From positions 1 to 64,000 of the forward strand of contig JAURYI010000002.1 of assembly GCA_030654015.1 (NCBI GenBank): a stretch of DNA of 64,000 bases, read 5' to 3'. Below the pieces are notes generated by a model, which saw only the letters and a program-made list of their open reading frames with translations, was not told the DNA's origin and made no database searches. Positions 34,949-44,761 of the stretch are shown piece by piece. This DNA comes from Methylococcales bacterium (GTDB lineage: Bacteria > Pseudomonadota > Gammaproteobacteria > Methylococcales > Methylomonadaceae). The translations under genes were made by a program, and so were the position numbers. The stretch's first letter is position 1; every line of letters starts with the position of its first letter.

Positions 34949-35222
34949 AAGTTTTTATGTGGTTGATTAGCTATTTTGATGTGGGCAATTGTACGTTAAG
35001 GGTCAAATTTGGCAAAGGCTAACTGATACCCATGAAAAATACACAGGATAGGAAGTGTTTAGGGGCTGGTGCGTAATGACTGCCCGTTCTTGAAGGATTG
35101 CCAGTCAGGTCTCAACGTAAAAACATCCGATTTGAAAATCAACGCCTGATAACTAAACGTGTTTGTTTTGCCAACGCTACACCACTGGCTTTATACTTCA
35201 AAATTTTATATAGATTATCAAT

Positions 35223-35771
35223 ATGAAACATATCATTGCATTGTCAGGCGATATTGGCGGCGGTAAATCCTCGGTGGCTGCCGCACTGAAAGAAATAACA
35301 GGTTACGAAATCATCGGTACAGGTACGATACAACGCTCTATAGCACAACAGCGCGGCGTAACCACCTTGGAACTCAACAAAATCTCGCAAACCGACCGCA
35401 GTATTGATGATGAAATTGATAACTTCGTCATTAACTTAGGCAAAACAGGCGACAATTTAATTATTGATTCCCGACTGGCGTGGCATTTTATTCCCAGCGC
35501 GTTTAAAGTGTTTTTATCGGTAGACCCGCTGATAGGCGCGGAGCGCGTGTTTAGTGCTTCACGCAGTGATGAACATAATCCCTCCCTGCAAGCCACCCTA
35601 GAAAATAATGCCCAACGGCAAGCGATTGAAGATGACCGATTTCGTAAATTGTATAACATTCAATTCAGAGATCTCGGCAATTACGATTTAGTCGTGGGTA
35701 CTTCTGAGATTGCCCCTGAGCTAATTGCACAACAAATTAAAGTGCATTTTGAGCAATGGTTAAGCCGCTAA
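35223..35771 (+). CDS. P-loop kinase resembling cytidylate kinase
   Basis: A 182-residue nucleoside-monophosphate-kinase-like protein. The P-loop is SGDIGGGKSSV, and IIDSRLAWHFIP matches the substrate-binding segment of the CMP kinase/AAA_18 group. A lid region with SASRSDEHN follows. Which nucleotide it phosphorylates is not clear; the main cmk gene is usually elsewhere next to rpsA. It converges on atpC, with a 58-bp repeat between them. Confidence 0.75.
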   Translation: MKHIIALSGDIGGGKSSVAAALKEITGYEIIGTGTIQRSIAQQRGVTTLELNKISQTDRSIDDEIDNFVINLGKTGDNLIIDSRLAWHFIPSAFKVFLSVDPLIGAERVFSASRSDEHNPSLQATLENNAQRQAIEDDRFRKLYNIQFRDLGNYDLVVGTSEIAPELIAQQIKVHFEQWLSR

Positions 35772-35801
35772 TGCTTTATACTAGCCAGCTTATTCGCTGA
35801 C

Positions 35802-35859
35802 CTCTATTCGTCGGCGAGTATCACTCGACGGATGAGGTTGGGTGTGGATTGAAACATCG
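35802..35859 (+). repeat. 58-bp direct repeat, copy 1 (CRISPR-repeat-like right end)
   Basis: Shares 58 aligned positions with 52260-52317, with about six differences. It contains a short stem (CGTCG against CGACG) and ends GTGTGGATTGAAACATCG, which resembles the 3' end of many type I CRISPR repeats. It lies between two convergent 3' ends, five bases from the atpC stop. Confidence 0.85.
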
Positions 35860-35863
35860 GCAT

Positions 35864-37686
<1,823 letters not shown>

Positions 37687-37750
37687 TCATCACATCTCAA
37701 GTGCTGTGCTAATTCGAAGGTAATTTAAACCATCAGAAGCCCGGTCCAGC

Positions 37751-40700
37751 TTAACTTCGCCCCCAGACCCGCACCAACAATTTACGCAACTCCTCAACAA
37801 CAAGCACCGAGGCGGCAATGCCAACCGCCATCAGCCAATCCAGTTTTGTTAACGCCGTAGTATGGAATATTAACTGCGCAGGCGGCCAATGTATCACCAG
37901 TATTTGCAGCAGCACTACCCCGAATATAGCCAGCCAGAGCAAGCGGTTGGCGCAAAAATGCCGGTTGAAAGTCGTGCCTTTTTCCGCTCGGGCATTAAAT
38001 ACGTTGAACACCTGAAACAACACAAAGGTGGTGAACGCCAGGGTCGTCGCATGTCCAGCGCCCGTTCCCGACTGGCTTTCGCCGGTTTGCAGGTCGTAAT
38101 ACAGAATTCCCAGAGTGCCGATAGCCATGATCAGGCCATAGCTGAAAAGGTTGCCGAAACGCCGCAATGACAGTATTCGCGATTCAGGGTTGCGCGGCGC
38201 TTCGTCCATGCTGCCGGTGCGAACCGGATCGACGCCCAGCGACATCGCCGGCGGACCGTCCATGATGATGTTGATCCACAGCAATTGCACGGCGGTAAAC
38301 GGCAGGGGCAACCCTAGCAGCGGCGCTCCGGCTACGGTCAGGATGGCGCCGATATTGGTAGACAGCTGGAAGCGCACGAATTTGACCATGTTGTCGTATA
38401 TGCCCCGGCCCTCTTTGACCGCCTTGACGATGGTAGCGAAATTGTCATCGGTCAATATCATCGATGCGGCTTCCCTGGCGACATCGGTGCCGGTAATGCC
38501 CATAGCGATGCCAATATCGGCGCTCTTTAAGGCGGGCGCATCGTTGACGCCGTCGCCGGTCATCGCCACCACATGACCATCGATTTTCAAGGCTTTGACG
38601 ATCCGCACTTTCTGTTCCGGCGCAATGCGGGCAAAGACGGTAATGGCGTTGATACGTGCAGCAAGGGCTTCATCATCCAGTCCGGCCAATTCTTCGCCTT
38701 CGATCACTTCGCCTTCTAAACCCAGTTCCTGGGCAATCGCAAAGGCCGTTATTTTCTGGTCGCCGGTAATCATTTTCACGGCAATACCGGCCTGTTGGCA
38801 AAGCTTGATGGCCTCGCGGGCTTCGGCTCTGGGCGGATCCATCAGACCGACCAGCGCGACAAAGTTAAGCTCCTGGATGTACTGGAACAAGTCGTTATCT
38901 GCCTTGTCGCATTGGTTCCCTACCTCTTGCGACACTTCTGACCTCCAAGGATGGGGGGAATGCCGAGGACTGTCGGGAACAGTCTCGGCCGCCATCCCTG
39001 GCAGTCGAAAGTCGCCTGCGGGCAGGGTGCGCACCGCTACGCCCAACACGCGCAGACCTGTACCTGCCATGTCTTGGTTTTGAGCCAGCAGTTGCTCCTG
39101 TTTAAGCGGCAGCGAGTTGCCATTGTTATCAATGATCGACTGACTCAGTTTAAGCAAGACTTCCGGCGCGCCCTTGATAAATACCTTGATCTGGTCGCCC
39201 TGTTGATGAAAAGTCGCCATGAATTTATGCTCGGCATCGAAAGGGATCTCGGCGATGCGCGGTAGTTGCTGGATGGCCTGATCCTGGTCGATACCGCCTT
39301 TGGCGGCAAGCACTAATAATGCGCCTTCCATAGGATCGCCGACCACCTGTTTGCCCTGAAAATGACTGTTGTTGCACAGCGCTAAAGGCAGCAATAAATC
39401 CGCTAAATCATCCGCAGCACTACCTTGTTTTAATGGCAAAATATCGCCGGCAGTGTCATAACCTTCGCCGTTGACCTTATAGCGTTGGCCTTTATAAAAA
39501 ATCGACCGCGCAGTCATTTGGTTAACGGTCAAGGTGCCGGTCTTGTCCGTACAAATAACCGTGGTGCAACCCAAGGTTTCCACGGCGGACAGACGTTTGA
39601 CGATGGCGCGTTGCCGGGCCATGCGATGCATTCCCAAAGCCAGGGTTACCGTGACCACTGCCGGCAAGCCCTCGGGAATGGCCGCCACCGCCAGGGCAAT
39701 CGCGGTGAAGGCGGTCTGAATCAACGGCTCGCCGCGCCACAAGGCGGACATAAACAACACCCCGATGATTGCAACGGCTATCAAGGCCAGACGTTTGCCC
39801 AGACTGTCGAGCTGTATTTGCAACGGGGTATCGCCGTCTTTTTCCTCGGCCAACAGTCCCGCCAGCTTGCCGATCTCGGTGCTCATACCGGTAGCGGTCA
39901 CCAGCATTTCGGCACGACCACGGGTAACGGCATTATTCATATACAGCATGTTGCTGCGCTCGACAATCGGTAGCGTTATCGGCTCAATTGGCTGTTGGTG
40001 CTTGGCAACGGGTACCGACTCGCCGGTCAACGCGGACTCATCCACTTCCAATGTCTGACAGGAAATAATGCGGCCATCGGCGGGAATTTTGTCGCCGGGT
40101 TCCAGGATGACTATATCGCCCGGCACCAGTTGATCGGCAGACAGTTGAACAGTGCGACCATCACGGCGCACCTCGGCCTGCAACGCGAGCATATTCTTAA
40201 GCGCCGCCAGCGATTTTTCAGCCTGAAATTCCTGATAAAACCCCAGCAGCGCATTGATGGTTACAACGACTAAAATCACAATGCCGTCGGTTAAATCGCC
40301 GATCATGGCGGCCAAAATAGCCGCGACAATCAGCACCAGGATAAGGAAACTTTTGAACTGCGATAACAACAGGTGCCAGATCGGACGCGGCGGTTTTTCG
40401 TCCAGCCGGTTAGGGCCGTAACGATTCAAACGGTCTGCGGCGGCTGTTTGGCTCAAGCCAGTGACCGAATCGGAATTCTGTGCAGAAAGCGCTGCCTCGA
40501 CCGGCAGGGTATGCCAGTCCGACTGACCTTTCAAATCTGGGGCGGATGCCGATCCTGAGGTATCTTGTTCATGCTGTTGCAGCTTCAACCAGGCTTGCCA
40601 GACGGATAACAGCACGGCCAGAATCACCGGCCCTAAAAACAGGCCGACCATGCCGAAAGTCGTGAGTCCGCCAAGAACGCCGAACAACACCACCAAAAAA

Positions 40701-41623
40701 GGCACCCGGCTGGCACCGCTGATAACCAGGGGCCGGATAACATTATCCACGGTACTCACAACCAGAAAGCCCCAGAGCAACAAGCCTACACCTTGCCAAG
40801 ACTGTCCCGTCAATATCAGCATGATACCGATCGGCATCCACACCAGTGTGGCGCCCATCGGAACCAGCGCCAATAACGCGGTCACGGTACCCAACAGAAC
40901 AGGCGCCTGGACACCGGCAACAACGTAACCTAATCCGGCCAGCATGCCCTGCCCCAACGCTGCAAGCACCAGACCGTAAACGACGGCTCGGGTCGTGTGT
41001 CCGGCGGCTTGCAGATAAACATGCTGATATTTCCCCAGAAACCGTACCAGGCCTTGATGCAACTGCCTAACGCCCTCGTCGCCGTCACGGAAACAAAAGA
41101 ACACTGTCACCAGAATAACGCCCAATCTCATAATGTACTGGCCGATACCGCCAAGGAACTTGGCAAATTCGCCAGACCGCTGCTGTGCCCAGTCGGCAAA
41201 TTGCGCGACCACGCCGACTCGATCGTCAATCACCCTGTCTAACCAGTGTTGCGCGGTGTTACCCAACCACGGAATGCCCTTAATGAAATCGGGCAAACGG
41301 TAAGTGTCTGGGTTAAAGCCGCTGCTAAGGTTTTGATAGGCGGTTTTCAGCTCATCTTGCAACATCGCGGCTAGCCAGTAGACAATCAGTAAGATCACTG
41401 CCGCAATCATCGTCGTCATCAGCGCCGCACTGAGCGTGGCATTGCCGTTGAGTCGATGCCTTAAGAGCCGGTAAGACGGCCAGGCCACGTAGGCGATAAT
41501 CAGCGCCCAAGTCAGGGTGAGCAAAAACTCATGCAGCACCATAAAGCCCAACAATAAAAGTCCAGCCAGTAAAATACCGGGAATGAGCTGGCGTATCGGT
41601 GTATTTTTCGTAAAATCATTCAT
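37751..41623 (-). CDS. AI-2E family transporter fused to cation P-type ATPase
   Basis: A 1290-residue fusion. Residues 1-345 are an AI-2E/PerM-type membrane permease with about eight helices. Residues 375-1290 are a P2-type ATPase with TGES, the phosphorylated Asp693 in DKTGTLT, and TGDGVNDAPALKSAD. Its M4 segment AAIPEGLPAVVT and M6 NIIMDGPPAMSLG match calcium pumps. In M5 the glutamate of SERCA site I is replaced by alanine (STNIGAI), as in single-site calcium pumps. A palindrome is translated in frame around residues 870-905. Such P-type ATPases often sit next to N-ATPase operons, as here. The fusion has no internal stop or frameshift. Confidence 0.85.
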   Translation of the reverse strand: MNDFTKNTPIRQLIPGILLAGLLLLGFMVLHEFLLTLTWALIIAYVAWPSYRLLRHRLNGNATLSAALMTTMIAAVILLIVYWLAAMLQDELKTAYQNLSSGFNPDTYRLPDFIKGIPWLGNTAQHWLDRVIDDRVGVVAQFADWAQQRSGEFAKFLGGIGQYIMRLGVILVTVFFCFRDGDEGVRQLHQGLVRFLGKYQHVYLQAAGHTTRAVVYGLVLAALGQGMLAGLGYVVAGVQAPVLLGTVTALLALVPMGATLVWMPIGIMLILTGQSWQGVGLLLWGFLVVSTVDNVIRPLVISGASRVPFLVVLFGVLGGLTTFGMVGLFLGPVILAVLLSVWQAWLKLQQHEQDTSGSASAPDLKGQSDWHTLPVEAALSAQNSDSVTGLSQTAAADRLNRYGPNRLDEKPPRPIWHLLLSQFKSFLILVLIVAAILAAMIGDLTDGIVILVVVTINALLGFYQEFQAEKSLAALKNMLALQAEVRRDGRTVQLSADQLVPGDIVILEPGDKIPADGRIISCQTLEVDESALTGESVPVAKHQQPIEPITLPIVERSNMLYMNNAVTRGRAEMLVTATGMSTEIGKLAGLLAEEKDGDTPLQIQLDSLGKRLALIAVAIIGVLFMSALWRGEPLIQTAFTAIALAVAAIPEGLPAVVTVTLALGMHRMARQRAIVKRLSAVETLGCTTVICTDKTGTLTVNQMTARSIFYKGQRYKVNGEGYDTAGDILPLKQGSAADDLADLLLPLALCNNSHFQGKQVVGDPMEGALLVLAAKGGIDQDQAIQQLPRIAEIPFDAEHKFMATFHQQGDQIKVFIKGAPEVLLKLSQSIIDNNGNSLPLKQEQLLAQNQDMAGTGLRVLGVAVRTLPAGDFRLPGMAAETVPDSPRHSPHPWRSEVSQEVGNQCDKADNDLFQYIQELNFVALVGLMDPPRAEAREAIKLCQQAGIAVKMITGDQKITAFAIAQELGLEGEVIEGEELAGLDDEALAARINAITVFARIAPEQKVRIVKALKIDGHVVAMTGDGVNDAPALKSADIGIAMGITGTDVAREAASMILTDDNFATIVKAVKEGRGIYDNMVKFVRFQLSTNIGAILTVAGAPLLGLPLPFTAVQLLWINIIMDGPPAMSLGVDPVRTGSMDEAPRNPESRILSLRRFGNLFSYGLIMAIGTLGILYYDLQTGESQSGTGAGHATTLAFTTFVLFQVFNVFNARAEKGTTFNRHFCANRLLWLAIFGVVLLQILVIHWPPAQLIFHTTALTKLDWLMAVGIAASVLVVEELRKLLVRVWGRS
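38945..39001. repeat. Palindrome translated inside the P-type ATPase
   Basis: Outer arms CCAAGGATGG and CCATCCCTGG and inner arms GCCGAGGACTGT and ACAGTCTCGGC can form one long hairpin with a five-base loop and one bulge. In the ATPase frame it is read as PGMAAETVPDSPRHSPHPW, low-complexity and unlike P-type ATPases, just before the conserved VALVGLMDPPRAEA. Confidence 0.75.
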
Positions 41624-42036
41624 AGCTGCAATTCACCCCGACAAAATAATGTGCGAATTCGATATTTGTATTTTATTGTATGCTATAGCCGTTTAATCGC
41701 CCATATCTTTGCAGACTTCTTACTTAAGACGCATAGCTATCTACACAAGTTATTCGCTCTCTCGTGGCACTGCGATTAAGTTAGACTGAAAAGACAGTGA
41801 TGACTGAATAGTGTGGGCGCGAATTTATTCGCGCAGTGGCCGATAAATCCGCGCATAAATTTAACGACTAGCCCTTAACTCATAGCAATGACGCCACGGA
41901 CGAAGGAGGGCATGATTTTTTTGTTAAATGGATCATAGCGCCGGTGGAGAATAGCCGACATCACCTAACACCGGCTGTAAATTAGGTATAAAATGCACCC
42001 TCTCTATAAAATTCTATCCACTATCCGGTATCCGCA
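41624..42036. other. Intergenic region with repeat fragments
   Basis: This divergent space between the P-type ATPase and the diguanylate cyclase holds no gene that I can support. At 41729-41782 is a segment whose inverse occurs at about 54820-54875. At 41810-41850 is GTGTGGGCGCGAATTTATTCG, a hairpin-forming repeat that also occurs at about 54590-54670. Promoters for both neighbours should lie here, but I could not place one with confidence. Confidence 0.6.
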
Positions 42037-43233
42037 ATGACTCTCGACATCCGCACGATGATGGTGATGGTATCCGCGCTGAGCGTGCTATTTTCCGCCC
42101 TGCTGACACTGGCCGGATTACATGGCGGCAACACTCGTGGAGTTCAACACTGGGCAACAGGCAGTCTATGCATGGGACTAGGCCTAGGCTTTTCCTATAC
42201 CCATCTGGGACTCGACAGCGCTTGGGTTTTGTCATTTGGCGCCACCTTAATGGCGGCGGGAATAGGCTTGCAATTCAACGGAATTCAGGCATTCAAGACA
42301 GGGCTCTGTAACCGATATATTCCATGGTTGCTGGTCGGCGTGGTGTTTATTCAAAGCATTTGGTTCGTTGTTCTTCATCCCGATATTCATGCCCGCGTGA
42401 TCGCCAATTCGTTGGCGTTCTCCATCGGCAACGCAGCCTGCGCCCGTGCTTTGTTCATCCGCATAGAACAACCGTTACGGACTGCGTATTGGTTTACCGG
42501 CGCGTCGTTCGCTGTCGTTGCCACGATGTTTCTGGCCAGAGCGGTCATCGTTTTTCTCGCGCCGCCCGATACCTATAGCCTTTATGCGCAAACGCCCATC
42601 AATCCGGCAAGCTTTTTTATTGGTAGCATGGCGCAAATGTGCCTGGCCTTCGGAATGATATTGATGCTGAATTACCGACTTGCCACGGATCTGCAAAAAC
42701 TGGCCTCGACTGATATGCTGACCGGGGCGCTGAACCGTCGAAGCCTGGAACAGGAAGCCGTCCGTCTGTCAGCACGCTGTAACCGTACCGGCGATACCCT
42801 GGCAGTACTGATGATTGATGTCGATCACTTCAAGTCTATCAATGACCGCTACGGTCACCCGGTGGGAGATGAGGTATTGCGGCGTCTGGCGGCGGTGGCG
42901 CAAAAAACCATTCGTAGTGATGACTACTTCGCCCGCTATGGCGGCGAGGAATTTTGTATTCTACTGCCGTCTACTCTCGAAAAAGATGCCTGGATATTGG
43001 CGGATCGCCTGCGTCAAACCTATGCGGCAATGGTCATGGAATTCGGCGGCGAAGCGCTGAGCAGTACCATCAGCATCGGCGTATCTGACTCGACACATGC
43101 AGGCGTGGAATTCGCTTCACTGATAGCCGCCGCCGATCAGGCCATGTATCGCGCCAAGCAGGAAGGTCGTAATCGAGTAATCATGCATTCGACTCAAGTC
43201 GAATTATCCGTCGATGTTGTTGGTATAGGCTAA
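42037..43233 (+). CDS. Membrane-bound diguanylate cyclase
   Basis: A 398-residue enzyme that should make cyclic di-GMP from GTP. About six membrane helices occupy residues 5-205, then comes a GGDEF domain (about 220-390). The active site is GGEEF in FARYGGEEFCILLP, and a full product-inhibition site RSDD lies exactly five residues before it, so feedback control is predicted. The membrane part resembles unnamed sensor regions of other GGDEF proteins; the signal is unknown. It is transcribed alone, away from the P-type ATPase. Confidence 0.92.
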   Translation: MTLDIRTMMVMVSALSVLFSALLTLAGLHGGNTRGVQHWATGSLCMGLGLGFSYTHLGLDSAWVLSFGATLMAAGIGLQFNGIQAFKTGLCNRYIPWLLVGVVFIQSIWFVVLHPDIHARVIANSLAFSIGNAACARALFIRIEQPLRTAYWFTGASFAVVATMFLARAVIVFLAPPDTYSLYAQTPINPASFFIGSMAQMCLAFGMILMLNYRLATDLQKLASTDMLTGALNRRSLEQEAVRLSARCNRTGDTLAVLMIDVDHFKSINDRYGHPVGDEVLRRLAAVAQKTIRSDDYFARYGGEEFCILLPSTLEKDAWILADRLRQTYAAMVMEFGGEALSSTISIGVSDSTHAGVEFASLIAAADQAMYRAKQEGRNRVIMHSTQVELSVDVVGIG

Positions 43234-43261
43234 GCCATTGAAAGTGCGTCGATACAATATT

Positions 43262-43942
43262 TTACACCATGACTAATGACGAAATAACATCGAAATAGAC
43301 ATCAAGCAAAGCCGACAGGGTATTGTGATATAAAGCCTGTACCGTCGCGGAAGGCTGCGCCATCAACAAACTGAATAAATCTGCCAGCGCATAATAACTG
43401 CTAATTAACACCGCTTCCGCATCGTTGCTAAGTGAACCCAGATAACCGGTTACCGGCGCGAGCGCCGTCACCGTAAACTGTTCGGGACTGTCTATAAACA
43501 ATTGCCAATACCGCTCAGACTGCTCGGTGACTGCTGTCACATAACGCGTCACCGGCTCAAAGGTCGCTAGGGTCACCTGTTCTGGGTTTGCCCAAAAAGC
43601 CTGTAGAAACTGGGTTGTTTTTTCCTTGCCCGTGGTCACCTGAACTTGCCAGTGCTGATAAACCGGTGTCATAACCGTCTGAGCCTGGGCATAAACGGTA
43701 GCGCCGGTATAAACCGCCTGCTCATACCAAGCGGTCATTGTTGTAACCGGATGCTCGTAAACCTGTTTGGCAGTAGCAGACACAAGGTAATGAGCATCAA
43801 TCAATACGCTACGAATATCCTGATACAAGGCATTAAGCTGAAAACTCACTTGGTCATACAGCTTTGTTGTCGGCAAAATAAGCTTGTTTTCCAGATCAAG
43901 CTGGCGAATGGTAAAAAAATTCGGGTCATTAAACATGGACAT
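43262..43942 (-). CDS. Hypothetical protein with internal repeats, divergent from sMMO region
   Basis: A 226-residue protein rich in Val, Thr, Ala, Tyr and Gln with no membrane or signal segment. It contains imperfect helical repeats (QVYEHPVTTMTAWYEQAVY, TVMTPVYQHWQVQV, EQVTLATFEPVTRYV, EQFTVTALAPVTGYL), a pattern that recalls phasin-like amphipathic helices, but I cannot assign a family. AAGGAA precedes the ATG. The upstream region, on the sMMO side, carries a long palindrome (44018-44045) whose near twin lies ahead of mmoX, so shared regulation is possible. Confidence 0.65.
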   Translation of the reverse strand: MSMFNDPNFFTIRQLDLENKLILPTTKLYDQVSFQLNALYQDIRSVLIDAHYLVSATAKQVYEHPVTTMTAWYEQAVYTGATVYAQAQTVMTPVYQHWQVQVTTGKEKTTQFLQAFWANPEQVTLATFEPVTRYVTAVTEQSERYWQLFIDSPEQFTVTALAPVTGYLGSLSNDAEAVLISSYYALADLFSLLMAQPSATVQALYHNTLSALLDVYFDVISSLVMV

Positions 43943-44017
43943 ATTCCTTAATGAGTCTGTACAAAAATGCTAAATAATGACACTGGATTCTAGCTTGACC
44001 CAAGGAAATTAAACATG

Positions 44018-44045
44018 CGACATCTTGCCGCGCGACAAAGTGTCT
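44018..44045. promoter_or_regulatory. Candidate activator site, palindrome A
   Basis: The core TGCCGCGCGACA is flanked at three bases on each side by GACA and TGTC. It is the near twin of palindrome B at 44410-44437. It lies about 75 bases upstream of the start codon of the minus-strand hypothetical gene. This shape fits a dimeric regulator site; the protein that binds is not known. Confidence 0.55.
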
Positions 44046-44170
44046 CAATAATCGGGTGGCTTAGCGGTGATTCTCATGTTGAGCAGATTAACCGCATTAA
44101 ATCAATTAGCTGCTCTCAACTGTCTAAGATAGCGTCCTGTTAGGTAACTCGCAATAAATAAAATACCCCC

Positions 44171-44247
44171 GTAGGATATGCTGAACGCAGTGAAGCGCAT
44201 CGCTCAATCACGAATGATGCGCTTCACTGCCGTTCAGCACATCCTAC
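44171..44247. repeat. GTAGGAT/ATCCTAC hairpin repeat
   Basis: The outer arms are GTAGGATATGCTGAACG and CGTTCAGCACATCCTAC. Inner arms include CAGTGAAGCGCATC and GATGCGCTTCACTG, around a centre of about 15 bases. It has the form of a small non-autonomous palindromic element. No coding potential. Confidence 0.75.
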
Positions 44248-44409
44248 AAAAGTAGCGGTTTATTTTTGCGTCTTGCCTTATGAGTAGGCATAACGGCAGG
44301 CAAAAAAAATGCGGTCAAATTGACCGCATGAAAGACTCTAAAACCCTTTAGGAGGTAGTAATAAACAAGAGTGGGGCAATGTTAGCCCTCCCTGCCCCTC
44401 AGGTAAATA

Positions 44410-44437
44410 TGACATATTGTCGCGCGACAGGTTGTCA
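44410..44437. promoter_or_regulatory. Candidate activator site, palindrome B
   Basis: A 28-bp symmetric site: TGTCGCGCGACA in the centre, TGACA three bases to the left and TGTCA three bases to the right. It is about 220 bases upstream of the predicted sigma-54 start of mmoX, a plausible distance for an enhancer bound by an NtrC-family activator such as MmoR. Confidence 0.6.
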
Positions 44438-44511
44438 CAGGCAGATTATTTTGCAGTTTAAAAGGCATTAATCAATGCCGCTTAAGCTGTCATTGCAGAC
44501 TGTACGTTTAC

Positions 44512-44541
44512 TTATTGGACAGTGTTCAGTAATTGGACAGT
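44512..44541 (+). promoter_or_regulatory. Two TTGGACAGT boxes upstream of mmoX
   Basis: TTATTGGACAGT and TAATTGGACAGT occur 18 bases apart, on the same face of the helix to within a fraction of a turn. They lie 100-130 bases upstream of the predicted transcription start, the usual place for upstream activator sites of sigma-54 promoters. Either these or palindrome B could be the MmoR site. Confidence 0.5.
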
Positions 44542-44615
44542 TATCCAGCCCCCCATCATTACTGAAAATTTAAACCATCTATTTGTTTTTATTAGTATTT
44601 TTTATTAAATAAAAT

Positions 44616-44632
44616 TTGGCATGGTGTTTGCT
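44616..44632 (+). promoter_or_regulatory. Sigma-54 promoter of the sMMO operon
   Basis: TTGGCATGGTGTTTGCT fits the -24/-12 consensus, with GG at 44618-44619 and GC at 44630-44631 in the required spacing. The predicted transcription start is near 44643, giving a leader of about 120 bases before mmoX. Known sMMO operons use a sigma-54 promoter at this place. Confidence 0.88.
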
Positions 44633-44761
44633 TTAATTACTTCAGGTCATCGTTCATCCTGAGAATCCACATTAAGACGTGTCATGTTTCTTTAACTGCA
44701 TCATAACGATGGCCTTACTTAACTTAGTACTTAAAACAAAATACATTGAGGAGTACCCAGT

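Larger units (their letters stand above)
43943..44761. other. sMMO upstream regulatory region
   Basis: An 800-base divergent region without genes. From left to right it contains a long palindrome (44018-44045), a hairpin repeat (44171-44247), a 10-bp-stem hairpin with an A-tract at its left (44302-44329, terminator-like on the minus strand), a second long palindrome (44410-44437), two TTGGACAGT boxes, a sigma-54 promoter, and the GAGGAG ribosome site of mmoX. Confidence 0.8.

Noticed and set aside
39485-39973. 162-codon plus-strand frame in the P-type ATPase region
   Set aside because: Shadow of the GC-rich ATPase gene; several such frames occur opposite it and none has a family signature.
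42037-43233. Dual GGDEF-EAL protein
   Set aside because: No EAL motif or second domain; the protein ends shortly after the GGDEF domain.
44302-44329. Perfect 10-bp-stem hairpin with A-tract, a minus-strand terminator
   Set aside because: No gene enters it from the right on the minus strand, so I list it only as part of the regulatory region.
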